Shown here: positions 14,094 to 22,460 of the stretch, piece after piece | How positions within the stretch are numbered: the stretch's first letter is position 1 | How the letters are laid out: every line of letters begins with the position of its first letter | From: an uncultured Candidatus Saccharibacteria bacterium | Lineage (GTDB): Bacteria > Patescibacteriota > Saccharimonadia > Saccharimonadales > Saccharimonadaceae | Length of the DNA: 29,505 bases | Reading direction: 5' to 3' | Assembly (NCBI GenBank): GCA_949063825.1 | Contig: CARSRA010000008.1 | Coordinates: forward strand, 1 to 29,505 | Made by a program: the position numbers and the translations under genes | Notes under the pieces: generated by a model | Told to the model about the DNA's origin: nothing | Databases searched by the model: none | What the model saw: the letters and a program-made list of their open reading frames with translations, nothing else

Positions 14094-14095
14094 CG

Positions 14096-14710
14096 TTATT
14101 CGTCCTGTGCTGGAGCAATCGATCCGCACCAGAATAACAATATGAGAAAGGCAACGATATAGAAGGCTTCGAAGAATAGTAGTCCCGACAAGAACCATTT
14201 GACGCCTGCGAGCACCGCCACGGCACTAGCGATCGCATATAGTACGAAAATGCTTAGACAAAAACAAAGTAAATTACATGATCGAGACTTTAATGCTAGT
14301 AGGAATGCCGTTACTGCCATTGCAAAAAACATCGTGCGCGATCCAGCTTCATGAAAATAGCTAATAGTACTTTTGCTAGTTGGCGTATCGAAGAAGCCTA
14401 ACGGAAATACTGAAAGCCATATTAATGCGACGATGACCAAAAATATAAAATAGAAATATATTCGCGACATTTGCCATGATTTCCCCAACATCCATAAATA
14501 TTGACCAATCAAAATTGCAACCGCCAAATTCCCTAACGCAAAAAGTATTGCGCTCCAAGCTTGACTACCTACGTACCAAGATATTGAGTTTCCTAGTAAC
14601 CACGGCATAGCCGTACCTTGGTATGCCCCAGCATTAAAGATCACGGCAGACAAAGATGTTACACTTAAAATTGCTGCTGCCAATAATAGCTTTTTTCGAG
14701 ACGGTTTCAT
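14096..14710 (-). CDS. Polytopic membrane protein, possibly DUF998-like
   Basis: 204 residues with about six membrane segments and short loops. The N-terminus is basic (KPSRKK) and a loop between the third and fourth segments contains a HEAGS motif. The overall plan, with a short first segment, an outward loop with GNSISW and conserved His/Ser in a loop, recalls the DUF998 family, but I am not sure. The function is unknown. Its ATG overlaps the stop of the upstream MmcQ/YjbR gene by 4 bases, so it is the last gene of the argS operon. Confidence 0.6.
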   Translation of the reverse strand: MKPSRKKLLLAAAILSVTSLSAVIFNAGAYQGTAMPWLLGNSISWYVGSQAWSAILFALGNLAVAILIGQYLWMLGKSWQMSRIYFYFIFLVIVALIWLSVFPLGFFDTPTSKSTISYFHEAGSRTMFFAMAVTAFLLALKSRSCNLLCFCLSIFVLYAIASAVAVLAGVKWFLSGLLFFEAFYIVAFLILLFWCGSIAPAQDE

Positions 14711-15012
14711 GATTCTTGCAAAGTTAGATTATAACTTAATCGTACCAAGTCTTCGATTTCGGCATCAGGAATTTGTCCGGTTGGGATAATTTCAATTCCG
14801 CCTTTACCAAAGTAACGGCTTTCCATCACGGTCTCATAACGCTCTTTCAGTACATCACGTAGCCTACGATCACAACGTAATTCAAGTGTTTTTTGGCGCA
14901 TCAATGCAAACGCTTTACCGCCGGGAACTTCAAAAATACGATCTTGTTTTTTATCGCCATAACTATGCTCCTCATACTTGCCTATACCAGAAATTTTTGC
15001 TATTTCAATCAT
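14707..15012 (-). CDS. MmcQ/YjbR family protein
   Basis: A 101-residue protein matching the MmcQ/YjbR fold. It has a FEVPGGKAFALM strand pair, a LELRCD stretch, an LRDVLKERY helix and the closing PDAEIEDLVRLSYNL helix typical of the family. These small proteins have a CyaY-like fold and are often described as DNA-binding, but no reaction is known. I choose the ATG at 15012; a TTG at 15024, directly after the orn stop, would add four residues. It sits tightly between orn and a membrane protein gene, so co-expression is likely although no functional link is obvious. Confidence 0.8.
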   Translation of the reverse strand: MIEIAKISGIGKYEEHSYGDKKQDRIFEVPGGKAFALMRQKTLELRCDRRLRDVLKERYETVMESRYFGKGGIEIIPTGQIPDAEIEDLVRLSYNLTLQES

Positions 15013-15024
15013 TTCTAATTCCAA

Positions 15025-15621
15025 TTAATTTATATCCTTTAGCATTCCCACATACCATTTCAATTCTTCGATACTCCCACGAATATCATCGAGCGCGCGG
15101 TGCAAATCGCGTTTTAAAAACTTTTGTCCACGTGCACCTTCCATATAAACTTTCCAAGCACTGACATCTAACATTCGATAGTGCAGACGCTCCGCTAATC
15201 TCGGCCATTCGCGATCGATAAACTTACGATCTTGATGGATAGAATTTCCCGCCAAAATGATTTCTGAGCCAAACCATTTATCTACAAAGTCCAGCAGCTC
15301 ATCTTCAATTTCCTGCGCCGATTTACCGTGCTGATTTTGAGCAATCAAATCATCACGACTTTCTGCGTTTTTCTCCCAAAAATCACCCACCATGCGCTTC
15401 TTAATTAAACATTCGTCGACTTTTACCACTCCTTCATATTGAGCAATTTCCACTAAATCCCAACCAGTCGCTAGTGCTGCTACTTCTAAAATCCGATCTT
15501 TTTCTGGATCTAATCCAGTCATCTCAAGATCAATCCAAAGTAACTTAGCTTCTCCTGCTGAATCGGTTTGTGTCCCCTCTGCGGTTTTTCTTATGCCCTT
15601 TGCATTTTCTCGTTTTGCCAT
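15025..15621 (-). CDS. orn: Oligoribonuclease
   Basis: A 3'-5' exoribonuclease of the DEDDh family that degrades 2-5 nt RNA fragments to mononucleotides in the cytoplasm, completing mRNA decay begun by enzymes such as RNase Y. 198 residues. The catalytic residues are seen in WIDLEMTGLD (Asp31, Glu33), LAGNSIHQDRKFI (Asp) and HRALDDIRGSI (His and Asp). The signature YRMLDVSAWK is also present. The N-terminus carries about 20 extra Lys/Thr-rich residues. The ATG at 15621 is four bases after the argS stop and uses a GGAGG inside the end of argS; an upstream start at 15648 would overlap argS and is less likely. Confidence 0.93.
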   Translation of the reverse strand: MAKRENAKGIRKTAEGTQTDSAGEAKLLWIDLEMTGLDPEKDRILEVAALATGWDLVEIAQYEGVVKVDECLIKKRMVGDFWEKNAESRDDLIAQNQHGKSAQEIEDELLDFVDKWFGSEIILAGNSIHQDRKFIDREWPRLAERLHYRMLDVSAWKVYMEGARGQKFLKRDLHRALDDIRGSIEELKWYVGMLKDIN

Positions 15622-15625
15622 TTTA

Positions 15626-17470
15626 TTACATTTCCTCCGGCACTGCAATTCCGAGTAATCCCAGTCCGTGCTCTATCACTTTGAGATACGCCTCGACCAG
15701 CCAGCTCAACTCCTGTTCCTGTTTACTACCGGCCACCTTAACATGTTCATAAAAGCGCGAAAATTCTTGTGCCAATTCATATAAATACGCACAAAGTTTA
15801 CTTGGCGATTTTTCCATAATCGCCTCAGACAGAGCTTCTTTATAACGTACAACTTTTATCATCAGTGTGCGCGTATAAGCATTGACATTTTCAGCTTCCT
15901 GTGCTACAATAGGAACATAACCGACATCTCCATCGGTGTTTTGGGATGTCAACCGGCTAGACTGGTCATGCAAGCCACCAGCATTAGCACCATCGCTACT
16001 CTTCTGTAAAATTTTCTTTGCACGCACTACCGCATACAGTAAGTATACGCCCGAATTTCCAGTCATAGCCACCGATTCTCCAGGATCAAAGATGATGTCT
16101 CCACCTATTCGATATTTCAAAAAGGCATACTTGATCGCCGCGAGCATGATTTGCGGATCAACTTTACCGGAGAATTTAGCAAGCTCCGCCTCGACTAAGT
16201 TAATCACGTCGACTGCTTTCAAGAAATTACCTTTACGGCTCGACATTTTTTCATTTCCAGCAAGTTTCACCTGGCCATGAGTCAGATGTCGCGTACGTTC
16301 AGATAATTTCGGCTCGAGTTCACTCACGCTCGCAAGAACAACTTTCATGTAATCAACGATATCATTACCCGTGATCACTACACTTTCATCAAAATGCCAA
16401 TCATCCCATTTAGTGAAAATTAACCCAACATCTTTTGTTTCATAAGTTGGTAAACCTGCTCGATTGATAAAAACACGCGTATGCAAGCCAAGCTTCTCGC
16501 CACGATAGACTACTGCGCCATCACTTTCGTCATAAACGCCGCGGTCGAGACCAATCCGCACTTCTTCAAGCCCTCTCTCTGCAACTGTCGATTCGGGATA
16601 GTATTTGTCAAAATGCACGCCGATCCGTGCGTAAAAATCTTTAAAATACTGGTAGCTCAGCTCGCGTCCATGCCAGTACAGTTTAGCTAGCTCAGAATCA
16701 TGACGATCGTTCAAAGCAATATTATAAACTTCCGCATTCAAATGCGTAATTTCCTGGTGGGCTATTTCATTCTCTTCGTAGGCGCGTGTGCCCTCTATAT
16801 ATGCTTCTGCGATTCGCTCAATAGTTAAATCTTCTAAATTAAATTTTTCTTTTGGAGACTGCAGAGCCCAAAGCGTCTTACCGACATGGAGACCTACGTC
16901 ACCACCAAAATTCGCTCGGATGACCTTTGCGCCTGCACATTCTAGTAACCGTGCAATACTATCACCTACAATACTTGTATAAAGATGTCCAACATGCAAG
17001 ACCTTAAAAGGGTTCGGATCTGAAAATTCGCAAACAACTACTTTGTTAGCATAAGACTGCTCAGTCTCTATGACATCTTGATCCAAAATGCGCTTAATTT
17101 CACCTCGCAAATACTCTTCACTTATCTGAAAATTTAAGAAACCTGGTTTTGCAACGCTGAGTAAAACATTAGAAGCGTAACGGTCTATATTATCTTTAAG
17201 GGCTTTTTCGTTAAGATCGCAATTATTTACAGTCATCGACGACTCTAGTAACTCAAAATTATCACCGCGTATAATAGCCTCAAATTGCGCTTTTAATTCT
17301 TCAGCAATCACTATTGGAGCCTTATGAACTAATTTCGCTAGCTGCATCGCGACATTAGTTGCATAATCCGCGCCCGTATTTTCGGGAGCAATCGTGAGCT
17401 CAATCTCAGTATCGATTCCATATTGCGCAAATACGGCATAATGTAAAAATATTTTTAGAAAATTAATCAT
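15626..17470 (-). CDS. argS: Arginyl-tRNA synthetase
   Basis: Class I synthetase charging tRNA-Arg, 614 residues, full length. The N-terminal Add1-like domain (about 1-120) precedes the Rossmann fold with SDPNPFKVLHVGHL, containing the HIGH motif. It continues through VITGNDIVDYMKVV and the KMSKS-equivalent EKMSSRKGN. The C-terminal DALR anticodon-binding helical domain (about 480-614) contains RVVRYKEAL-type helices and the closing GLGLLGIAVPEEM. The NPFK form of the HIGH block differs from the common ANPTGP form. I choose the ATG at 17470, overlapping the upstream stop by 8 bases; an ATG at 17485 would add five residues. Neither has a ribosome site, so coupling to the upstream gene is likely. 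Confidence 0.94.
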   Translation of the reverse strand: MINFLKIFLHYAVFAQYGIDTEIELTIAPENTGADYATNVAMQLAKLVHKAPIVIAEELKAQFEAIIRGDNFELLESSMTVNNCDLNEKALKDNIDRYASNVLLSVAKPGFLNFQISEEYLRGEIKRILDQDVIETEQSYANKVVVCEFSDPNPFKVLHVGHLYTSIVGDSIARLLECAGAKVIRANFGGDVGLHVGKTLWALQSPKEKFNLEDLTIERIAEAYIEGTRAYEENEIAHQEITHLNAEVYNIALNDRHDSELAKLYWHGRELSYQYFKDFYARIGVHFDKYYPESTVAERGLEEVRIGLDRGVYDESDGAVVYRGEKLGLHTRVFINRAGLPTYETKDVGLIFTKWDDWHFDESVVITGNDIVDYMKVVLASVSELEPKLSERTRHLTHGQVKLAGNEKMSSRKGNFLKAVDVINLVEAELAKFSGKVDPQIMLAAIKYAFLKYRIGGDIIFDPGESVAMTGNSGVYLLYAVVRAKKILQKSSDGANAGGLHDQSSRLTSQNTDGDVGYVPIVAQEAENVNAYTRTLMIKVVRYKEALSEAIMEKSPSKLCAYLYELAQEFSRFYEHVKVAGSKQEQELSWLVEAYLKVIEHGLGLLGIAVPEEM

Positions 17471-18293
17471 CTTGGATACTCGCATTAGTTTTTATTTCGA
17501 CTGCACCGACTCCAGATTCGATCTTTACTTTATTTATACCCGACCCGTATTCTTCTTTATCATCTAGTTCCGTTCCATCAAGCTTTACGCTGCCAATGCC
17601 TTTATTTACAGTAATTTCATATTCCGATCTGCTACCCGCGAGACCAAGCTCTAGTTTACCTGCGCCAGTCTTGATGTGGTTGTCTCCTACTAAACGTAAA
17701 TCCACCACGGCTTTGCCTGCGCCCATGTCAAGATCTAAATCCTTTACTTTGCCGCTACGAATTTCAAGTAGCCCAGCCCCAGCATCAATTTTTGCTTGAT
17801 CGCTCACATACAAACCCTCTAACACCGCACGTCCAGCGCCAAAATTTAACTTAGCTTTTTTTGCATTTAAATCGGTTTCGACCGAAAACGATCCAGCGCC
17901 GATCTCCAAATGTGCACGCTGGAAATACATATCTTTCGGCAGATAAATTGTCGTAATACCTACAGCATTCCAACCAAAAATACCATGACTACGCTCAGTC
18001 ACATGTAGAGTGCCTTGCTCTTGCCACTGATCAATATATTTACTGGTAGTCGAAACACGAATTAAATCATTATCCGCCTCGACAATCTTAAGTTCTGTTG
18101 CCTTAACATTGATATCAAGCTCGCGCACATCACTATAGCCAGCATCGGTCACCAAAACATATTCATCGTCTTGTTTTGGTCCAAGCATACCAAGCATTTC
18201 TACACCCGCGACCACCGTTCCGATAATCGAAACTATAATCATCACGGCAAGTACAATTGCAAACGCTTTGACAATTTTGAAGGTAGTTTTCAT
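17463..18293 (-). CDS. DUF4097-like beta-repeat envelope protein (LiaG-like)
   Basis: 276 residues. A membrane segment near the N-terminus (about 9-35) is followed by a long repetitive beta region (about 55-270). The repeats contain a recurring GAG motif (IGAGSF, FGAGRA, AGAGLL, MGAGKA, TGAGKL), as in DUF4097/DUF2807-type beta-solenoids. In Firmicutes such proteins (LiaG) sit beside LiaF in envelope-stress systems, and here the gene overlaps an upstream LiaF-like gene by 4 bases. No histidine kinase or regulator is in the window, so the regulatory role is only inferred by analogy. The domain is expected outside the membrane. Confidence 0.78.
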   Translation of the reverse strand: MKTTFKIVKAFAIVLAVMIIVSIIGTVVAGVEMLGMLGPKQDDEYVLVTDAGYSDVRELDINVKATELKIVEADNDLIRVSTTSKYIDQWQEQGTLHVTERSHGIFGWNAVGITTIYLPKDMYFQRAHLEIGAGSFSVETDLNAKKAKLNFGAGRAVLEGLYVSDQAKIDAGAGLLEIRSGKVKDLDLDMGAGKAVVDLRLVGDNHIKTGAGKLELGLAGSRSEYEITVNKGIGSVKLDGTELDDKEEYGSGINKVKIESGVGAVEIKTNASIQDD

Positions 18294-19012
18294 TTGATTT
18301 CTACTCCCCCAAAGACGCAGGTGGCATCAATGTATAAAGTTTTCTTGTTGTTTTCGGAATTTTTGCGTTCGTTGCTAACACCGCCAAAAATGGAAGATGA
18401 AGTAATTTCTATATTCACGTCGTTATCAACAATAATTTTAACTCCGCCAAAGATACTACTTGCCTTGACTACAGCGTCCTGTTTAATTTTTGCGCCTCTG
18501 AGATCTAGTTCTATTGCACCAAATACCGCTTCGAGCCGACAGCCATAAAAATCTTTCTTATCATATTCAATTTTTTGACCAGAGAAAGTTGCCCAATATT
18601 CTTTCATATCGTCCTCCTCTACTACCTCGCCTTCACGAATTTTAGTACGTCGCTCACGCTCTTGCTCAGCTAGAATCTGGTGTGCTTTATCGCTACTAGT
18701 CAAACCCTTAAAAATCACTTTCAGACCAATACAAACCAATGTGATCGGAACAATCAACCGCCATACCAAATTAAAATCTATGACATCCAAGCTTGCCAGT
18801 AACAATAACACACCGATCGCAATACCGAGTAAATTGCCTAATTTTTCGCTATCTGTAATGAAACCGATAGTGCACGGTATAATAATGAATAAGGTCCACC
18901 ATCCTGGGAAAAAGATTTTAACGCTAGTGAGCCCGACGGCGTTTAATCCGAATATTATCCCGAGCGCGACTAGAACAACGCCCCAAAGACACTTATTTAC
19001 TCTATTCATCAT
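18290..19012 (-). CDS. LiaF-like membrane protein
   Basis: About 240 residues. Four membrane segments in the first 105 residues include a PGWWTLFII-like segment, as in the LiaF/YvqF transmembrane domain. A charged linker (about 110-140) is followed by a beta-rich C-terminal domain with repeated IFGG/VFGG motifs (about 160-240), as in the LiaF C-terminal region. LiaF proteins inhibit envelope-stress signalling in Firmicutes; here the role is inferred only. The start is taken at the ATG at 19012 (another ATG at 19009), which follows GGAG by 3-6 bases; a TTG at 19021 would overlap that site. It is the first gene of the operon leading to argS and orn. Confidence 0.78.
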   Translation of the reverse strand: MMNRVNKCLWGVVLVALGIIFGLNAVGLTSVKIFFPGWWTLFIIIPCTIGFITDSEKLGNLLGIAIGVLLLLASLDVIDFNLVWRLIVPITLVCIGLKVIFKGLTSSDKAHQILAEQERERRTKIREGEVVEEDDMKEYWATFSGQKIEYDKKDFYGCRLEAVFGAIELDLRGAKIKQDAVVKASSIFGGVKIIVDNDVNIEITSSSIFGGVSNERKNSENNKKTLYIDATCVFGGVEIK

Positions 19013-19032
19013 GATCTCCAATTAATCTTTTA

Positions 19033-19061
19033 ATTATACCATAAAGTCTCATCAGTGTCGC
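19033..19061 (-). promoter_or_regulatory. Promoter of the liaF-like/argS/orn operon
   Basis: On the minus strand, GCGACA (19056-19061), a 17-base spacer, TGG-TATAAT (-10 at 19033-19038). It lies about 20 bases before the first start codon. Confidence 0.75.
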
Positions 19062-19084
19062 GTCGAATCCTCTTTGCAAGGTAT

Positions 19085-20632
19085 CTATTTTCTTGAGCGC
19101 AGCAATCCTCTAAACCTATTTGAGTGTTTCATTTTTCGGGTGACTGCCCCACCAAACGTAAAAGCTTCTTCTTCGGCTAATTGATGTCGATAAAGCCGGT
19201 GGCTTTTATTTGTGGTTTCATAATTACTAAAACAAAAATAGTATAATTCGGCCCGCTCAATTTCATCCGGTTCGCTGAGTTCACCTTTCTCCCATTTATA
19301 AACCTGCAGCTTTTGCTTCGTATGCATCACCTCATGCGCAATTATTTCCAAAGCTTCTTTTGGCCGACGTTTTAATATTTTCGGATCAACCTTTACTGTT
19401 GTTGACCCTACCGTGCCCGATTGCGTACCAACAGGCTCTGCAAAAGGAGACTCACCTTTTATCTTGTCTTCTTTAGTCAAGAGCTTAACTTTTGGCGTCA
19501 TATCAAGCTCCAAAACCTTAGCGAAGTAGTCAGATGCGGCCTGTGCTCCCGCCATACGATCTTCTTTCATCATCGCCACAAGCTCATTCAATTGTTTAGT
19601 ATTAATCTTCTGAGTATACTCTCCGACATAGCTCTGTACTTTAGTTTTATTAACATTTGTGATTGCATTTCTAATCATCTCGTCAACGCCACGATTATAT
19701 TCATCTGCATCTGCCTCACCATGCCGCCATTCATTCTTAGTTAAAATTGGAAAATCTGGCTTACGCCCCGAACGACTCAAAAAATCATCAATTATTTTAA
19801 GACCCGCAATATTTTCGGTCACAATTCCGGCGACTTCTGTGCTTGGCGCTGCCCGCATAAAGATATCGTCACCTACCGGATCAAAAGCATCGTCATCCAT
19901 TAACTCCCGATCAAAAATCCAGTTCACCTCGCCGGAATTCGTCTGCGCATTCATCAAATCGCTTAATTCGTTGTCTTCTTCTAGCTTTACTCTTAATGGA
20001 CCCCCTCCCATTTGCGATATGCGACTCCCTGACAGACTTAATGTAGTATTGGAGATGCTCATAGTTGATCGCCACTTCGCGTCTAGACCCACATTGCCAT
20101 AGTGTTTTGCGGTATTATAGCGTCGCACTGCGAGACCGAGATTCCGCCAGTCCGCCAAATCATTTTCTTTGTAGAGTTTATCACCTTCTTGCTGCAAAAA
20201 ATTCTGATACTCATCATACGATTTTGTGCCAATTAGTTCAGCCTGGTCGGCCAGTTTTGCAAATTCCGTCCAAGTCATACTCTGAGCCAATACGCTATAA
20301 TCATATTCGTTCATTTCTGTTTTTTCGCCAAAAATTCCAGCATCCTTAGCTGCCGCAAGATCCCCCCAGCTAAGATGCATTTGACGTAATTTTTCTGATT
20401 CAGGATTTTGTCCTAATTCAGGATTTAAGTCGGTAGATGTTCGTGCATCTTCACTCAAACTAAACGTTGGGTTCCGTTCTGATATAGACGTATCTACAGA
20501 CTCAGATCGAACATCGGCAGGACCTTTCATCCGATCTGCTAATTCAGCAACTTCTTCCCAGCCCGTCTTAGTATTTTTATCACTATTATTGCTTTCAAGA
20601 TTTTCACCTAAATTTATATTAGGGTTACTCAT
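19085..20632 (-). CDS. Hypothetical protein with HExxH zinc-protease motif
   Basis: 515 residues, no signal peptide and no membrane segment. The N-terminal 95 residues are polar and low in complexity, and the middle part has no family I recognise. Near the C-terminus is an IIAHEVMHTKQ stretch with an HEVMH zinc motif (433-437), and about 50 residues later LAEEEAF (487-489), which could supply the third zinc ligand as in gluzincins. The layout recalls DUF4157-like peptidase domains, but this is tentative. Its ATG overlaps the pyrG stop by 4 bases, so it is translated with pyrG. A function tied to CTP synthesis is not evident. The promoter of the downstream operon starts directly after it. Confidence 0.7.
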   Translation of the reverse strand: MSNPNINLGENLESNNSDKNTKTGWEEVAELADRMKGPADVRSESVDTSISERNPTFSLSEDARTSTDLNPELGQNPESEKLRQMHLSWGDLAAAKDAGIFGEKTEMNEYDYSVLAQSMTWTEFAKLADQAELIGTKSYDEYQNFLQQEGDKLYKENDLADWRNLGLAVRRYNTAKHYGNVGLDAKWRSTMSISNTTLSLSGSRISQMGGGPLRVKLEEDNELSDLMNAQTNSGEVNWIFDRELMDDDAFDPVGDDIFMRAAPSTEVAGIVTENIAGLKIIDDFLSRSGRKPDFPILTKNEWRHGEADADEYNRGVDEMIRNAITNVNKTKVQSYVGEYTQKINTKQLNELVAMMKEDRMAGAQAASDYFAKVLELDMTPKVKLLTKEDKIKGESPFAEPVGTQSGTVGSTTVKVDPKILKRRPKEALEIIAHEVMHTKQKLQVYKWEKGELSEPDEIERAELYYFCFSNYETTNKSHRLYRHQLAEEEAFTFGGAVTRKMKHSNRFRGLLRSRK

Positions 20633-22248
20633 TTTAAGCTCCTGATAAATGCGGAGAATAGTGGATGGGCATTGAGTGGTCGACTCTTGAACTCTGGATG
20701 CGCCTGCGTTGCAACAAAAAACTTGCAGCGTGGTGATTCTACAAATTCAACTAATTTCCCGTTTGGAGAAGTCCCCGAGACTATCAAACCACCAGCTTCA
20801 ATCTCGGGCAGGAATTTTTGATTCACCTCATAGCGATGGCGGTGTCGCTCAGTGACTTTTTCCTCGCCATAAATCTTGGCGACTTTACTCTGCTTTTTCA
20901 ATTTAGCTGGATAATCACCGAGGCGCATCGTGCCGCCAGTCGATTCCTTGCCGGCCTGGCCGTCCATAATATAAATCACATTATTATGTGCTGATTCACT
21001 CGCGCCAAATTCTTCCGAACCGGCATCCTTTACCCCTCCTATCTGTGCTGCCGCAACACAAGCCATTTGTAGGCCTAGGCAAAGACCGAGGTACGACTTA
21101 TCATGTTCCAAAGCATATTTCGCAGCCTGAATCTTACCAGCCGCTCCGCGTTCACCGAATCCGCCCGGAACTACAATACCATCATACGCGTCCAAAAGTT
21201 CATCGTTATCACCCAGATCCTCGGCGTTCAACCAATCAATTTCTAGATTGACTTCGTTCCATACGGCAGCTGCTTTCAATGCTTCAGTCACACAAATATA
21301 GGCATCTTCATTACCGACATATTTTGCAATCAATGCTACCTTCACGGTTTGATTATATTTTCGGCTGCGCTTATCTGAGAATTCTTGCCATTTTTTCATG
21401 TTCGGTTCGCTATCATCTTGCATAAATTTATTCAAAATTTCTAGCACACCAGATTTCAGAACATTAAACGGCACGTCGTAAACCGAACCAATATCCGGTA
21501 AATTAAGTACCGCATCACTCGAAATCCCCGAAAAACTCGCAATCTTCTCGCAGACCGCACGAGGCGCTGGGCGCTCGGTCCGACAAACTACTACATCCGG
21601 GATAATTCCAAAACCACGCAGATCTTTGAGGGCATTTTGAGCTGGCTTGGTCTTTAGCTCTTTAGAAGTATTGATCCACGGCACATATACCACATGAATG
21701 TATAAACAATTTTCCCTACCGACACGATTTGCAAACAGACGAATCGCCTCAATAAAACTCAGTCCTTCATAATCACCGACAGTCCCACCGATTTCTACGA
21801 TATGTATATCACTGCCCCGTCCCGCAGCAGCAATCTTTTCTTGTACTAAATCCGTAAAATGTGGTACCATCTGCACAGTCTTACCATGAAAGCCTCCGCT
21901 ACGTTCTTTTTCGATCAATTCTTGATATAACGCGCCTGAAAGTACACTCGAATATTTATTAGTCTCGAAATCCAAAAACCGTTCATAATGACCTAAGTCC
22001 AAGTCGGTCTCTTTGCCGTCGTGCGTAACAAAACATTCGCCGTGTTCTACCGGATTCAATAGTCCAGCATCAACATTCAAATACGGGTCACATTTCTGAA
22101 TCGATACCTTATAGCCTTTTGCTTTCATGATGGCACCGATCGAAGCAGCCGTGATCCCCTTACCAACCCCAGATAGCACACCGCCAGTGACAAAAATATA
22201 CTTCGGTGTATTTGTTTTATGTTTCTTCTGAGCTTTTTTATCTTTCAC
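20629..22248 (-). CDS. pyrG: CTP synthase
   Basis: Converts UTP to CTP using ATP and glutamine. 539 residues, full length. The synthetase domain has the P-loop TGGVLSGVGKGITAAS (Lys30), IQKCDPYLNVDAG and the DLDLGHYERF motif. The class I glutamine amidotransferase domain has GGFGERG (362-368), the nucleophile Cys390 in GLCLGLQ, and His517 with Glu519 in HPEFKSRP. The common FDPY is CDPY here and TMSPY is LLNPV, which are modest departures. The start is a GTG with a strong AGGAGG 6 bases upstream. An HExxH protein gene overlaps its end. Confidence 0.96.
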   Translation of the reverse strand: MKDKKAQKKHKTNTPKYIFVTGGVLSGVGKGITAASIGAIMKAKGYKVSIQKCDPYLNVDAGLLNPVEHGECFVTHDGKETDLDLGHYERFLDFETNKYSSVLSGALYQELIEKERSGGFHGKTVQMVPHFTDLVQEKIAAAGRGSDIHIVEIGGTVGDYEGLSFIEAIRLFANRVGRENCLYIHVVYVPWINTSKELKTKPAQNALKDLRGFGIIPDVVVCRTERPAPRAVCEKIASFSGISSDAVLNLPDIGSVYDVPFNVLKSGVLEILNKFMQDDSEPNMKKWQEFSDKRSRKYNQTVKVALIAKYVGNEDAYICVTEALKAAAVWNEVNLEIDWLNAEDLGDNDELLDAYDGIVVPGGFGERGAAGKIQAAKYALEHDKSYLGLCLGLQMACVAAAQIGGVKDAGSEEFGASESAHNNVIYIMDGQAGKESTGGTMRLGDYPAKLKKQSKVAKIYGEEKVTERHRHRYEVNQKFLPEIEAGGLIVSGTSPNGKLVEFVESPRCKFFVATQAHPEFKSRPLNAHPLFSAFIRSLK

Positions 22249-22296
22249 TAGGCACCTCCTAAAACTGACTATTTATTGCCCACACTTCTTATGTTT

Positions 22297-22305
22297 ATTT
22301 TATCA
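22297..22305 (-). promoter_or_regulatory. Extended -10 promoter of pyrG
   Basis: TGA-TAAAAT on the minus strand, 48 bases before the GTG start, giving a leader that carries an AGGAGG ribosome site. No clear -35. Confidence 0.5.
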
Positions 22306-22384
22306 TAATTTCACATCGACAAGCTAGTTTTGTTCGGGAAAGAAACATCCTAAATAATCTCTAAGTAAAAATTTCTACTAAAAC

Positions 22385-22406
22385 GGAGCGACGCAATGGT
22401 CGCTCC
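22385..22406 (-). terminator. Hairpin with short T run after the radical SAM gene
   Basis: GGAGCGAC-6-base loop-GTCGCTCC, followed on the minus strand by GTTTTAG. It probably ends the radical SAM transcript ahead of the pyrG promoter. Confidence 0.6.
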
Positions 22407-22412
22407 TAAACA

Positions 22413-22445
22413 AGTACCATACTATACATTGTATAGTATGGTACT
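22413..22445. repeat. 33-base palindrome downstream of the radical SAM gene
   Basis: A perfect inverted repeat with 16 paired positions around a single central base (arms AGTACCATACTATAC and its complement). It has no T run. It may be a 3' stability hairpin, an operator or a recombination site. Confidence 0.75.
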
Positions 22446-22458
22446 CCAGTGCACTGGA
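22445..22458. repeat. 14-base perfect palindrome TCCAGTGCACTGGA
   Basis: Shares its first base with the end of the 33-base palindrome and ends two bases before the stop codon of the radical SAM gene. Confidence 0.75.
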
Positions 22459-22460
22459 AC

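Noticed and set aside
11807..22248. Alternative genetic code with UGA as glycine
   Set aside because: Several full-length genes end at UGA exactly where their families end (pyrG, first phosphoketolase half, membrane protein at 27022), so UGA is a stop.
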